From NCBI GenBank assembly GCA_002049455.2, contig KV918793.1:310001-374000 (forward strand): a stretch of 64,000 nucleotides of DNA, read 5' to 3'. Source of the stretch: Porphyra umbilicalis (taxonomy: Eukaryota; Rhodophyta; Bangiophyceae; Bangiales; Bangiaceae). This document shows positions 8,997 through 18,799 of this stretch, in pieces. Numbering within the stretch: the first letter of the stretch is position 1; every line of letters starts with the position of its first letter. The position numbers and the translations under genes were made by a program. The notes beneath the pieces are model-generated. The model saw nothing but the letters and a program-made list of their open reading frames with translations, did not search any database and was not told where the DNA came from.

Positions 8997-9302
8997 TCAC
9001 ACGTCCTTGGGCGCGAGCTCATTGATACCGCGGATGCGGACGACAAAGACGACCTTGGCGCCGGCGGGGACGTAAAACTTGCCCTCCGCGCGGGCGGCGC
9101 GCTTGGCCTCGACCGTGTTGCGCGCGGCCGCACGGTACTCGGCAGCGTAGGTCTCAGCCCGCTTCACGTACTCCTTCTTGGTAATCTTGCGGGCGGCCTT
9201 GGCCTTGACGGCCGCGGCCGCGCGCTCCGCCGCAATTTTCTCAGACGTGCGGCGCTTCTTCAGCACCGACTCGGGGACCGCAGTGGGTGCCTTGGCCACC
9301 AT
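8997..9302 (-). pseudogene. RPL7: 60S ribosomal protein L7 (uL30), N-terminal fragment
   Basis: From ATG at 9302 the frame encodes about 98 residues that match eukaryotic uL30/L7: [10 protein letters not shown] near the start, a Lys/Arg/Ala-rich helix, then [19 protein letters not shown]. In the family VRIRGIN-x4-PK is followed by R-K-x-L-Q-L-L-R-L and about 140 further residues; here the sequence leaves the family after APK and reaches a stop two codons later. Those codons come from repeat sequence (GTCACACGTCC read in reverse), so the gene is truncated by a rearrangement or transposon junction rather than by a normal stop. An intron at this point cannot be fully excluded. The fragment itself has no internal stop, suggesting recent truncation. 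Confidence 0.85.
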
Positions 9303-9915
9303 GGTGAAGGGGTCCGGGGGGGCGTGCGGTGGGGGGGTGGGGGGGAGGGAGGTGCGTGACGGGGGGAGGGGGACGGCAGCAGCGACGGCGACGGCGGGCG
9401 TGAGCGGGGTGGAAATCGACGCGCGTCAGGGCGATAGACCCGCCGACCGCCCCCACGGTCGACGACTCGATCGCAGAATCGGCCGTGTTGATCGTCCCGA
9501 TGTTCAGCAGATCAACGGGTAATTGAGGATTCCGAAAGACACACGAAAAGATGTCACTTTGGGTACCTCGCCAAGTCGGACAAGCTGTCTCTGAGCGCTG
9601 GCCATTACTGATATAAGTACCATGTACCGTTTGTTTGATCGCAGCATGTAAGTTACGTTGAAGTCGATCAAGATTGCAATACTCAAGGTAATTGCACATC
9701 TGGCCCACGGCCCTTTTTTCAACGGCAGCGTCGTGGCGTCTGCGGAAAGAGAGGAAAGAGGAGGGTGAAGAAAGGGGCGACGGCGGCGACGGACGCAGCG
9801 GCGCCACAGCCGTCGTTCCCACGGCCGACAGTGACGGCAGCGACGGGGATGGGGGGATCGACGCCGCCGCCAATGCGGGTGTCGACGGCGAAGGCGGCTG
9901 CGGGCGGGGCGCCCC
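9303..9915. other. Upstream flank of the RPL7 fragment, no gene recognised
   Basis: The first 100 bp upstream of the RPL7 ATG is G-rich on the plus strand (C-rich on the coding strand), as expected for a 5' leader. The remainder has mixed composition; the open frames at 9,700-9,900 are low-complexity Ser/Pro or Gly/Asp runs with no family resemblance. No clear TATA box was identified. The CACTA element begins in a C-run at its right edge. Confidence 0.4.
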
Positions 9916-9959
9916 CCCTACAAGAAAAATCCGTCTCAGAATCCCAGGTTTTGAGTCTC

Positions 9960-10115
9960 AAGATCCCGGGTTAAGCGTCCCAACATCCCGGGTTGGAGGA
10001 ACAGAAACCGCTCCCACACGGCCACCAGGCACACTAAAAATACCGGCTTTCCCGGGATACGCGTGCAATCCAAGTGCTCCACAGACCTCCAGCGGAGCCA
10101 TGGAAACCCGGGATA
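9960..10115. repeat. Left subterminal repeats of the CACTA element
   Basis: CCCGGG occurs at about 9965, 9987, 10051 and 10106, mostly within ATCCCGGGTT or TTCCCGGGAT contexts. Such short clustered motifs just inside the ends are the binding sites of the TnpA-type protein in plant CACTA elements; here binding is inferred. Confidence 0.75.
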
Positions 10116-10469
10116 CTCTGGACTGCGATTCGCTCACAGCCGGCCACGTTGCTTACTGCTGGGCAACCAGTGGTCCTCGCAACACTGTCAAGCAGTGACG
10201 AAACTAACAGGAATGGGCACAGGAATCTCATACATGGAAAAAGAAAACATTCCGGTGGCGATAATCAAAATCTTCGTAATATTGAGTCGTTCCTCATATG
10301 TAGCCACGAGCCAACAGAACAACAGGAGCGTCTTCTTAGTTTTTTTGCACGTAGCTATTTAGCCTGGACGACAGTTACTCAATTCTGAACCATGAGGAGA
10401 TGGTAATTCTGTTGTTCAGATTTTGATTTATAAATGGTTCGTGTATGGTTTACATGACAAAAACTATGA

Positions 10470-11564
10470 CTAAGAAATGGATGCAAAAAAGTCCGCGGCG
10501 GTCCGCGGGTGCACCGCGGCACCGCCAGCGCTACCACTCGACCCGTCCGGAGAAGCGGACGGTTCCGGTCCCCGAGTGCCCGACAGCGGCACCGTCACGG
10601 ATGTAGACGCCGCTGGTGGTGGCTCGACAGGGCTGACCCTCCCAGCCACCTCGCTGGCATAGTCAATCGCGTTGGTAGTAGCCCTCGAAAGAAGGGCGCA
10701 CGCCCCCCAGGACCGCTCGCAGACGGCGAGGCGGGGTTCGTTGTCCTCTAAGTAAGTTATCGCCTTCTCCATCGCCGCCCGAGTCCGGGAGCAGAACGTG
10801 CGGCGCTCGCCCTCGCCGCGGGCAAAGTCGGCGGCGGCCCGGCGCGCCAGGGCCCGCAAGCGGTTGGCGTCCGTCGGCGCTATGCCGAGCGGCGACGCAC
10901 CGACGACCTTCATCCGGTTGATTGATCGCGCCACCGGAATCGCCACTGTTCGCCGACCTGCATGTGGGTCGGGATCCAGCTGGAAACCCATCCGCCCGTT
11001 AGACCGAATCCGCCGACGCCCCCTTGGGGAGTTCGAAGGCGTTGGAAGTAAAACCGGCGACGGCGACAGCCGATTGGCCGATCCGCCGGCGGAGCTACCG
11101 ACATTACGCGTGGTAGGCGTTGGAAGCGGAAACGACGACGGCGACAGCTGATTGGCCGAGCCACCGGCGGCGCTGCCGACACTACGCGTAGAGGGCGTCG
11201 TTAGGGTCGCTTGCGCGGCGCCCACCCTAGGCGGTTGCCGCAGTGGTAGAGATGCGGACTGGCTGGGAGGCACCCAGGGAGCAGCCATCGAGCGGTCGCG
11301 AAATGGACGCCGCGGGGTAGCTGGCGGCGGCGGTGGGGTCCCACGATTAGACCGACGGGGCGGAGGGGGGGGTGCGGTGGACGGAGAAGGTGCCGGTGGT
11401 GACACCACGCCGCGGCCACGGCCAGATCTTGTGAGTGGCCGCGCAGGCGGGCGGCTTGCCGGTGGAGCGGCACCGCCGACGACCCCAAACGTGGCCGACA
11501 GAGTTGCGGCTGCCGACGCCGCCGCAGCTAGGTCATCTGTAATAAACGACAATCGGCAAGCCAA
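10470..11564 (-). CDS. Second ORF of the CACTA element, possible TnpA-like or accessory protein
   Basis: The open frame encodes about 364 residues but begins with a TTG; the first in-frame ATG is internal (MAAPWVPPSQ, near 11,285). A TTTATTACAG at the 5' edge looks like a splice acceptor, so this may be a downstream exon. The N-terminal half is Pro/Ser/Arg-rich and contains two copies of a 27-residue repeat (S-V/N-G-S-A/S-A-G-G-S-A-N pattern). The C-terminal half is better mixed, with RRTFCSRTRAAMEKAITYLE and DNEPRLAVCERSWGACALL, predicted helical. I do not recognise the family. Its position downstream of the transposase on the same strand suggests the accessory protein of the transposon. Confidence 0.45.
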   Translation of the reverse strand: MACRLSFITDDLAAAASAAATLSATFGVVGGAAPPASRPPARPLTRSGRGRGVVSPPAPSPSTAPPPPPRRSNRGTPPPPPATPRRPFRDRSMAAPWVPPSQSASLPLRQPPRVGAAQATLTTPSTRSVGSAAGGSANQLSPSSFPLPTPTTRNVGSSAGGSANRLSPSPVLLPTPSNSPRGRRRIRSNGRMGFQLDPDPHAGRRTVAIPVARSINRMKVVGASPLGIAPTDANRLRALARRAAADFARGEGERRTFCSRTRAAMEKAITYLEDNEPRLAVCERSWGACALLSRATTNAIDYASEVAGRVSPVEPPPAASTSVTVPLSGTRGPEPSASPDGSSGSAGGAAVHPRTAADFFASIS

Positions 11565-12510
11565 ATGATTGCCAGGAAAACCGAGGAACAGGAGCTAAGG
11601 TAAGACGGTAACCCACGACAGTCAGATATCATGGAAAATAACGGTCACCGAAATCCAAACTGGGGAACAAGACGGCGTGACCACGATGGGACCGTGCACA
11701 AGCGAAGATGATGAAACGTGGCAGGGTCATGTTGGGAGAGCGGCGGTTGCTGGGAACGTCATGACGAGTATAACAGCGTAGCAATGGATAACATACCATC
11801 AGCCCGCGCCTCGGCGCGCGTACGCTTCCGACGGTTGGTCATCGTCCGACCGTAGTGCAGCAAAAACGTCCAAGGGGTGATGAAACAGCCGAGAAAAGAA
11901 GGGGCAGGCGGCAGAGACGAGGGTGGTGGGGGGGAGGGGGGGAGCGGGGGAGAGAAGAACCGCGCGCACGGAGCAAGCAGGGCGGAGTGGGAGAGCGCTA
12001 CTCTGTACGTCCATGGGCCTAACAACGAGGGTCGGCCGGTGATCTGGGCTACGGAGCAGCGACGGCGTGCGTCCGGCTGCCTGGGCGTCTGTGTCACAGC
12101 GTCGTCGGAACGCCTGCTGGGGCACCCCCTCGTTGGCTCACGCTGTGCAGCCCCCCCTGCCTCAGGACGCTCTACGCGCATGTGGCAAGGGGCCGCTCTC
12201 TCCAGGCCCGTGGCCCGTGGACACGTGCACGCAACGCTCAGGACCGCGTTTCCCAGATTCTGCGGCGGAGAAAGCGCCTCGGACGCGGGTCCAAACGAGA
12301 TCGGAGGGACGTGCTCCGTCCGACGAGCGTGTCTGGAAGGCGGAAAAAAATACTTGTTCAGATAAAGCCATTCCAAAACTCGACTTGCAAGACATGCAAC
12401 GACTTGAGAAAATACCCTAATCTTTCCACCGCTCTTCCAAGTGCTTCGGTGTCTGAATCAAGTCGGTTGGCCACCATTCTTCGCAGAGCACCAAAAAAAG
12501 GCCCCCGGCC

Positions 12511-15501
12511 CTACTCGCTCACAGAAAACGGCTCCCGAGTATGCAAAATATAATGCACCCCCTCTCTCTCGATAGTCGCCACGACTTCGGATAAGGCAGC
12601 AACAGGAAGGTAGTACATAGAGCCCCCCAATCCGAGAAAGGTATCGATTCCGTAATTCATCGCCGAGTACCCATACCGTCCCGAACGGTCTTTGGCGGAC
12701 TTGACTCGCTCGACGTAGGCGAAGGACATTGGTCGGCCATCGATGAAGACGGCGGCGTAGTGTAAAACAGCCCCAAATGTTGAAACGAGGCGCTTCCCGA
12801 CCGTTTTGTCGGGGAGGAAGAATTCTTCCGTAGAGTTGATCCGCACGAAGTAGTTGCGACGCCGATGCTTGTCAGAATCCGAACCGACTAGTGTGGATCC
12901 CGCCACACTTCCGGATGCCAGCTTAGCCCGATAGTACTTCTTTGCCTCGATAGCCGAAGGCACTTCGGCCGCCGACTCGAGCATGAGCGCCGCCCGCATG
13001 CTTTCCAACTCCATCCCGCTCAAATGCAGGCTTGGTTTCTTTGGTGGGAGCAACGCGCAGTCGGGGCCGACGTCCTCAGGAATCACCAAGCTTCCGACAG
13101 GAATCCCCGTTGCCTTGGGTTGCTTGCCTGTCGTAGCGGCCCACTCCTTCGGGACGTACAGTTCGCCGAAAGAAGAAACGAGGTCAGCCTTGCAATGGCG
13201 AGTTACATTCGCCGTCAGACTTGCATGAGGATTCGATGCCGATCGGATGAGCTTGCCAAGCGTCCAATTCTTTCTTTCCATGGGAAACTGCCATGTAACC
13301 CAGGCTGGTCCGCACGCCCATAGCAGGGGAACGATGTCCAACAAAGTGGCAATGGTGGACAGGCAGAGCGGCAGCCGCTCGGTAGTGCCACGGTAGATTT
13401 TGGCGTAGTAGTTCGACACAAAGTATTTGAGATCCTTGTCAATCGCCTCAATCTCCGTCTTAAGTACGCCTCTTGGGCGAAACAGAAGCCGGCACGCTCG
13501 ACTTAATTCCATGAAAATGTCAAAATAGTCGCTTGGAATCCGTCCAGCCAGCAGGACTTCTCCGCTGCACAGGATAAAGTGCATCCAGTCAATGGCCTTG
13601 AAACTCTTATGGTGCACTTCGATGTTCCGCAGAGACCTTGCCTGAGCCATGGGCACTGTCCGCCGAGCCCCGCGGAGCTCCCTGCCAATACGGGCCACTG
13701 TGACTTTTGGCATAATGTAGTCTTCATCCTTTTTCTTGTTGACCAGCTTGAGCCCCGCGAACAGCCTCCACGAGTGCGGAACGACGTTCAGCAGCACCAA
13801 GTGCATGGTGTCATAGGGCGCCGCGGTGGGGCCCATGTCCCAAAGGTCTTTCAGGTGCGGGTAGGCGTCACGAGCAGCTGGACTGGGTGCGAAGAATAGC
13901 GAGTACCCCTTGACACCGCTTATCTGTTGCATCCTTGTTTGGCACGCGACAGACTTGCCCTCCGCCCGAGCATTCTCGATTTCAGCCGCACTTGCGGCAA
14001 TACTTGCCGCCGTACGACGGGGTGCTGTACAATCAAGTACCTTAAAAAGGACGTCACCGTTTGAAGGATCTGTCGGCGGGAAGTAGATATGGCTGCTTGC
14101 GGGCACGTAGACCCCCTTAACAAGTCTGAGGCGGTTGTAAACGTAGCTGCTGACGCCCGTTGACTGGCACAGCTTATCGCCTCCGGGCTGGTCTGTTGTG
14201 AAGTTCAACACTCCCGCCCTTAGCGTAACTGGCGTCGTGGAGTTCGGGATGATAAGGCCAGGGACACCCTTGGCCAGCTCATTTAGCTCCTCTGCGATAG
14301 GATGCAAAAACGACTCAAGGTCGATAGGTTGCTTTGGCCCGGGAGTTACGACGAGAAGTAGTTGGTGCCTGTTGCGGGCGCGTTGGTCCGGGCTCAAACT
14401 TAGTGGAGTAGCTGTAACTGGCCAGCCTTCAAACCCGTTCTGTCGAAAGAATTGGAAGCCATCGGTTCCAACGTTGACGGGAATGAAGGGACCGCCGTCC
14501 AGCAGCTTCTTGTCGAGATAGTGACGAAAGTTCTCTGAATGAGGGTAGTCGTGCACGCCGTCTGCCCCTTCTTCTGCAGCCGTGCGGGCGGCCGCCATGT
14601 TTTTCAGCATAGCTTTTCCAATGACGGGGTCGCCAAGGAGGTGTGCCAGCCAGGCAATTAGCGACCAATAGATGACTTGTTTGGCTGGTTTTCCGCTGGC
14701 TGCGTACCTCGCTGCGCCGCACGCGTCGCACACTGACTGCTGCGTGCGTAAGTGAGTGAAGGCCACGCAGCCGTTGATGCAGCAATCGACGGCGCGCGTC
14801 TCCAAATTGACGCTTGCGTGGATAAAGCGCTCCATGAGAAAGGGTGTTCGGTACTTGACTGCGGTCGAGCTGAGCTTAAGTAGATCTGCAATCGAAGCTT
14901 GCGTCAAGTCGTGCCGAACTGTACAAGCATGGAGCGCCAGATCAGCGATATGATCCTTGAACTGGCCGATGGGAAGCCGCCATTCGTTCGTGCTTACAGA
15001 TGGTTGGTAGATAGGTGTTGGTGCATGCCCGACTTCGCTTTCCGGTACGATTTCGGTTTCGATACCGGGGGTCGGAACGTCATCCGGATCACTTGCCTCG
15101 CTGGCTTCGCTCGACTCGGGGGTTTCATCGGCATCGCATCTGCGGCCGTTTCCAGCGGGTCCCGAGTCCGACCAGCGCGAGCCCGCGCCCGCCGCCGCCC
15201 CCGCACTGTCGCTTGGGCTCGCGCCCGCGCCCGCGCCCGCCCCAGCGCCCGCGCCAGCCCCGGCGCCCGCGCCCTCCGCAGCGCCCGCGCCCGCCCCGTC
15301 ACCGGCGCCCACCCTGGCGCTCGTCGAAGACCCTCCCCCGTCTTCATCTGGCGCGCTTCCGACACTGGGCGGGTCCAGGCGGCGACGCTTCTCGTGTTTG
15401 CGGTGGTTGTAGAGGGTGGACCTGGATACGCGTTTAGGGCCTGCGCGGCCTCCGTCCGTACACGTGAAGCAGTCGCAGTCGAACGCCCCGCCGGGGGCCA
15501 T
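12511..15501 (-). CDS. CACTA-type transposase (Tnp2-like), 996 aa
   Basis: The start is the ATG at 15,501 (MAPGGAFDC); the upstream part of the frame lacks an ATG. The N-terminus has a Cys motif CDCFTC and VSRSTLYNHRKHEKRR, typical of fungal and algal Tnp2 proteins, followed by a Gly/Ala-rich linker of GAGAG repeats. The Tnp2 core shows NVGTDGFQFF, then PGPKQPIDLESFLHPIAEEL and YDTMHLVLLNVV (the D-x-M-H-L block). C-terminal of it WQFPMERKNWTLGKLIRS resembles the conserved tail domain found after Tnp2 (DUF4218-like). It catalyses excision and integration of the element. No stop or shift interrupts the frame, so the copy may be functional. Confidence 0.88.
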   Translation of the reverse strand: MAPGGAFDCDCFTCTDGGRAGPKRVSRSTLYNHRKHEKRRRLDPPSVGSAPDEDGGGSSTSARVGAGDGAGAGAAEGAGAGAGAGAGAGAGAGASPSDSAGAAAGAGSRWSDSGPAGNGRRCDADETPESSEASEASDPDDVPTPGIETEIVPESEVGHAPTPIYQPSVSTNEWRLPIGQFKDHIADLALHACTVRHDLTQASIADLLKLSSTAVKYRTPFLMERFIHASVNLETRAVDCCINGCVAFTHLRTQQSVCDACGAARYAASGKPAKQVIYWSLIAWLAHLLGDPVIGKAMLKNMAAARTAAEEGADGVHDYPHSENFRHYLDKKLLDGGPFIPVNVGTDGFQFFRQNGFEGWPVTATPLSLSPDQRARNRHQLLLVVTPGPKQPIDLESFLHPIAEELNELAKGVPGLIIPNSTTPVTLRAGVLNFTTDQPGGDKLCQSTGVSSYVYNRLRLVKGVYVPASSHIYFPPTDPSNGDVLFKVLDCTAPRRTAASIAASAAEIENARAEGKSVACQTRMQQISGVKGYSLFFAPSPAARDAYPHLKDLWDMGPTAAPYDTMHLVLLNVVPHSWRLFAGLKLVNKKKDEDYIMPKVTVARIGRELRGARRTVPMAQARSLRNIEVHHKSFKAIDWMHFILCSGEVLLAGRIPSDYFDIFMELSRACRLLFRPRGVLKTEIEAIDKDLKYFVSNYYAKIYRGTTERLPLCLSTIATLLDIVPLLWACGPAWVTWQFPMERKNWTLGKLIRSASNPHASLTANVTRHCKADLVSSFGELYVPKEWAATTGKQPKATGIPVGSLVIPEDVGPDCALLPPKKPSLHLSGMELESMRAALMLESAAEVPSAIEAKKYYRAKLASGSVAGSTLVGSDSDKHRRRNYFVRINSTEEFFLPDKTVGKRLVSTFGAVLHYAAVFIDGRPMSFAYVERVKSAKDRSGRYGYSAMNYGIDTFLGLGGSMYYLPVAALSEVVATIEREGVHYILHTREPFSVSE

Positions 15502-16059
15502 CGCCAGGTGCGGGGGGGGAGGGGAGGGCGGGGGGACGGCGAAAGGGACGGATGAAGGTGGTCCCGCATGCGTCTGTGTTGATGGGGCGGTTGATGTGGC
15601 AACCAGAAGTCCCAAGGGATACTATTTTATAATCGTTCGAAGCCTCTGTCGCCCAATCAGAGTACAGAAATTTTGGCTGACAGTGGATGGTGCTGGAAGC
15701 TTCGATGGCATTCCATGTGTCACCTGTGGCTCTTCGTGGTGGAAGCTGATCGCCCTCCATAAGCGGCAGGTTTTCTGTGAGAGCACACCAGAGCAATTTG
15801 TGTCTGGAACCTTCCACCAGATGCAAGATGCATTGCTGTGTCCGCTAGTGTGTGGCGCTCGCTCTCTGCAACACGTACTGTACCTGTTGGGGGTGGGGGC
15901 GGTGGAAAGGCCGTGGAAGGACTGTAAGTTGCGGAAACGAATGAAGGCGAGTAGCGACCAACCTGTGTCTGAGGCCACTGCCAGGGGTTGGGCGCCAGTG
16001 AGTGCGCTGCCACAGCGAGGTGTGGAAGAGGCAGGCCCGGCCCGAAACCCCATTTCCGG

Positions 16060-16225
16060 AAGATCCCGGGTTGACCCCCGTGCACCGATCGAATGGCCAC
16101 AACCCCCGTGTTGATCCGCACGAGGCGATTTCCGCTGTCTTGGAATCCCGGGTAAATCGCTCCCGGGATACCGATATGGCTCGGGATCCCAGGATTCCCG
16201 GGATTCCGGGGCGGAAACCCGGGAC
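16060..16225. repeat. Right subterminal repeats of the CACTA element
   Basis: Five CCCGGG motifs (about 16065, 16147, 16162, 16197, 16218) with flanks matching those at the left end but inverted. The block nearest the end reads AAACCCGGGACATCCC, close to AAACCCGGGATACTC in the left block. Confidence 0.75.
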
Positions 16226-16249
16226 ATCCCGTATATTGTTCTTGTAGGG

Positions 16250-17900
16250 CCCCCCCCATTGTTGGAGCCCGACGCGTCGGCGGCGACCGCAGACGCCTCG
16301 CCCGCGGTCGCCCTGCTCGCGGCCGCCGGGGCGTGGCGCAACGTGGCCTCTGCTGTCGCTGCCAATGTGGCGGAGTAGATATGGAGGGGGGGCGCTCGCG
16401 CTCTCCAATGGGGTCGGGAGGAGTGCGCGACGACGACCGCCGCCGCTGCTGCGTGCCGCGGCGGCCGCGTCGGCCAAAATGCAGATGCGCCACACACGGG
16501 CGGGGGGGGGGGAGGGCGCGCAGCGTGGGCACGCCGTGCTGCCGTCGCCGCCGTGTCAACGGCCGCCGCCGCCACGGCGCGGGTCACCGCCGCTGCGGCC
16601 ACCGCGCCGGCGCGCGGGCGCACGGTGGCGGACGCATGCAGCGGGGGGTGGGCGCGCGTGGCCGGGGCGCGCGTGCCACGGACGGGCCGCAGCCGCCGCC
16701 GCCAAGCCGGCGAGGCGCCGACCGTCGCACACGCCAGCCGCCGCACGCCGCACCGCGTCGGCGGCACGCCCCCCCCGTGCCGACGCGACGCGGGCGCGGC
16801 GCGCCGGCCTGTCGCCGCCGCCGACTTTGCCCGACCCGTCAGTGCGTCCGCCGCAGCCCGCCACGCCAGCGGGCCATGCGCAGCGCCGCGCACGCACGCC
16901 GGCGCGTGCCGCTCCGCCCACGGGCGGTGGTCGGCGGCGCCGCGCCCGCGCGCGTTGGTGCGCACCCCGACCACCGACGCAGTCAATGGCGCGTTGGGTC
17001 GACGCCCGCGCGGTGCACGCTACACGCGCGCACCCTCGCCGCCCCGGGGTGCCCGGTCCCAAGCCGTGTGGCCGCCCGCACCCCCTCCCTGCGCCCTGGC
17101 CGCGGCGGTTAACGGCGGCCGGGACTGCGGTCTGGCGGGGCGATTGTCCCCCCACGCCGCCGAGTGGCGGCAGACGCACGCCGCCAAAGGGCGGGCGGGG
17201 CCACCCCCGGTGCGGCGGCATGCGGCGGCGGTGGCGCCCGCCGCGGGTGTGGCGGCCGTGGTCGGCTGCCTCGTCGCAACGTGCTCCCGCACATGAGTCT
17301 CCAGCCCGCCTGCTCCCGTCGACACCATGAGCGCCCGCTCCGTTACCGGGTGGTGGGGGCGGCGGTGACGCGCGGCGCGCGTGCGCCGACGCGCGCGGCC
17401 ACGCGGGTGTGGGGTCGTCGCCCCCACGCCTGCCAGGGGCTGGCCCCCTTCCCCTCCCTGCCCCGCTGCGCCCGCCGCCGCTGGTGACGGCCGGCTGCAC
17501 GCGCACGGCGGGGACACGGGGCGCGCCCCCGATAGCAAAGGCGGGGATGCGCACGGTGGGGGCTCCACAGAGGGTGGCGGGGCGCACACCCGCAACGCCG
17601 CCACTGGCCGTTTGCGCGACGAGTAATGGGGGCGGGACAGGACGGCCGTGTCGGTCGCCGCGAGCGCCGTCGCTGGGCACACGCCCGTCGCCCGCCGTGG
17701 GCCCGTCGTTGGCAACGGTGGAGGCGGGCGTCGGGGAGATGCCGCGCCCCTGTGCGTCGGCGTGCCCAGAGGGACGTGCCGCACCGGCGCATCGGTGGGG
17801 CGTGCGGCGGTGCGGACCGTCGAATGACTGCTCGGGCAAAATCCTCAAAGACGTGGTGAGTGAGCATCACTCGCGCCCTGCGCAGTCACTTGAACAGAAA
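16250..17900. other. GC-rich stretch without a supportable gene
   Basis: Extremely GC-rich DNA with open frames of 100-430 codons in most of the six frames, all Ala/Arg/Pro/Gly-rich. Simultaneous openness on both strands is the expected artefact of few AT-containing stop codons. The frame at 16,250-16,370 on the minus strand (AATAEATLRHAPAAASRATAG) reads like an Ala-rich leader but leads nowhere. I see no domain, splice pattern or repeat that supports a gene here. Confidence 0.5.
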
Positions 17901-18045
17901 AAGGGCCCATGCCCGTTGGTAGAAGCACTCACCTACAAAAGACGCGCACGCTACAGAGGCCATGGCCCGCCGTGCTGGCCGTTGTCCCTTTGCGACCCCG
18001 GCCCCCAACACCCACCTCCCGTCCACCCCTCTCCTTGGCAGTCGC

Positions 18046-18462
18046 CTACACGGGAGAGGAGATACCCGGCCAATTCGCCTCCCGCTTGAGCCAACACATG
18101 GTCGTGAGGTAGACGGGGGGGACGGTCTTGGACAGCGACATCGAGTGGGCGACGTAGCCCAGGCTGTATCCCCAGTAGTTCAGCCTGGCCGTCTTGGGCA
18201 TCCCAGTGGTGCACTTCTTGGCTAGCTCGGGGTCGAGAAGCTGGCAGGACCTGTTCTTATAGGACACCCAGCCGTCATCTCGAATCTTGGCCTCAATGGG
18301 GAGGTCTGTGTACGACGGCGGCAACGTGGGCATCGTCGAGTTGTCGGTGGAGGTCTGCATCGCCACCCGCTTGAACGAAATCAGCGGCTGGGCCGGCACA
18401 ATGGTGGCGGCGGCGGTGGTGGCCACGGCCAGGACGGTCAGAAGGGCCATACCGGCCTTCAT
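18046..18462 (-). CDS. Small probable secreted protein, 138 aa (possibly a first exon)
   Basis: I chose the ATG at 18,462 because MKAGMALLTVLAVATTAAAT is a good signal peptide (basic n-region, hydrophobic core, Ala-rich cleavage region). The longer frame upstream is Pro/Arg-rich leader sequence. The mature part has two N-glycosylation sites (NST and NRS), Cys residues in SCQLLD, KKCTT and MCWLKR, and a hydrophobic aromatic stretch LNYWGYSLGYVAHSM. It does not match a family I know. The stop is TAG within CCCGTGTAGG, which also resembles a splice donor, so the protein could continue in another exon. Composition differs from the GC-rich flanks, supporting real coding sequence. It lies between repeats with no partner gene. 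Confidence 0.6.
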   Translation of the reverse strand: MKAGMALLTVLAVATTAAATIVPAQPLISFKRVAMQTSTDNSTMPTLPPSYTDLPIEAKIRDDGWVSYKNRSCQLLDPELAKKCTTGMPKTARLNYWGYSLGYVAHSMSLSKTVPPVYLTTMCWLKREANWPGISSPV

Positions 18463-18799
18463 CTGGGGCGGATGCAAGGGGGGGGAAGCACGCCGGTGGG
18501 TACGTCTGGGGCGGAGGCAAGACACCGGTGCAGAAAAGGAGGGCGGCGGCACACGGGCGTAGGGGTGGGAGACGCGCGCGCGGGTGCGGGGTGGGGGGTC
18601 GCAGCTGCACTCGTCAATACCATGGAGGGCTATTTGAAGGCAACAGCGGGCTGTCGGTCGTCGTGGCTCTGTGGGCCCAGGGAACGTCCGAGTTGGGCGG
18701 GGGCCCAGCGAGCGTCCCAGTGGGGGGGGGGGGCAGCTCTGCTGGAGCATGTGCAGCAGAGCACTCAATGACGCGTCGCGGGTGGCCAGTCGCTCCGAC

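Larger units (their letters stand above)
7479..9005 (+). mobile_element. Truncated mariner-like element (family R1), third copy
   Basis: It starts AGTCGTTCCACAAAAAACCT after a TA, like the left end of the complete copy at 37,282. Matching blocks run through 7,484-7,960 and resume at 8,874-9,005, interrupted by a TRIM at 8,044-8,873. The last shared bases are GTCACACGTCC; beyond them this copy continues into the RPL7 fragment while the other copy continues with repeat sequence. The copy is diverged and has no credible transposase ORF. Its right terminal inverted repeat is missing. Confidence 0.65.
9916..16249. mobile_element. CACTA (En/Spm-like) DNA transposon, apparently complete
   Basis: Terminal inverted repeats are CCCTACAAGAA at 9916-9926 and its complement at 16239-16249, one base from the canonical En/Spm end CACTACAAGAA. 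Both ends abut C-runs, so a 3-bp duplication CCC is possible but ambiguous. Inside each end lie several CCCGGG-containing subterminal repeats, a CACTA hallmark used to bind transposition proteins. The interior encodes a Tnp2-type transposase (12,511-15,501) and a second ORF (10,470-11,564), both on the minus strand. Total length is about 6.3 kb, usual for the superfamily. Confidence 0.9.

Noticed and set aside
16333-17870. Open frames of 250-430 codons on both strands at 16.3-17.9 kb
   Set aside because: All are Ala/Arg/Pro-rich and overlap in most frames; very GC-rich DNA lacks stop codons by composition. No domain or splice evidence.
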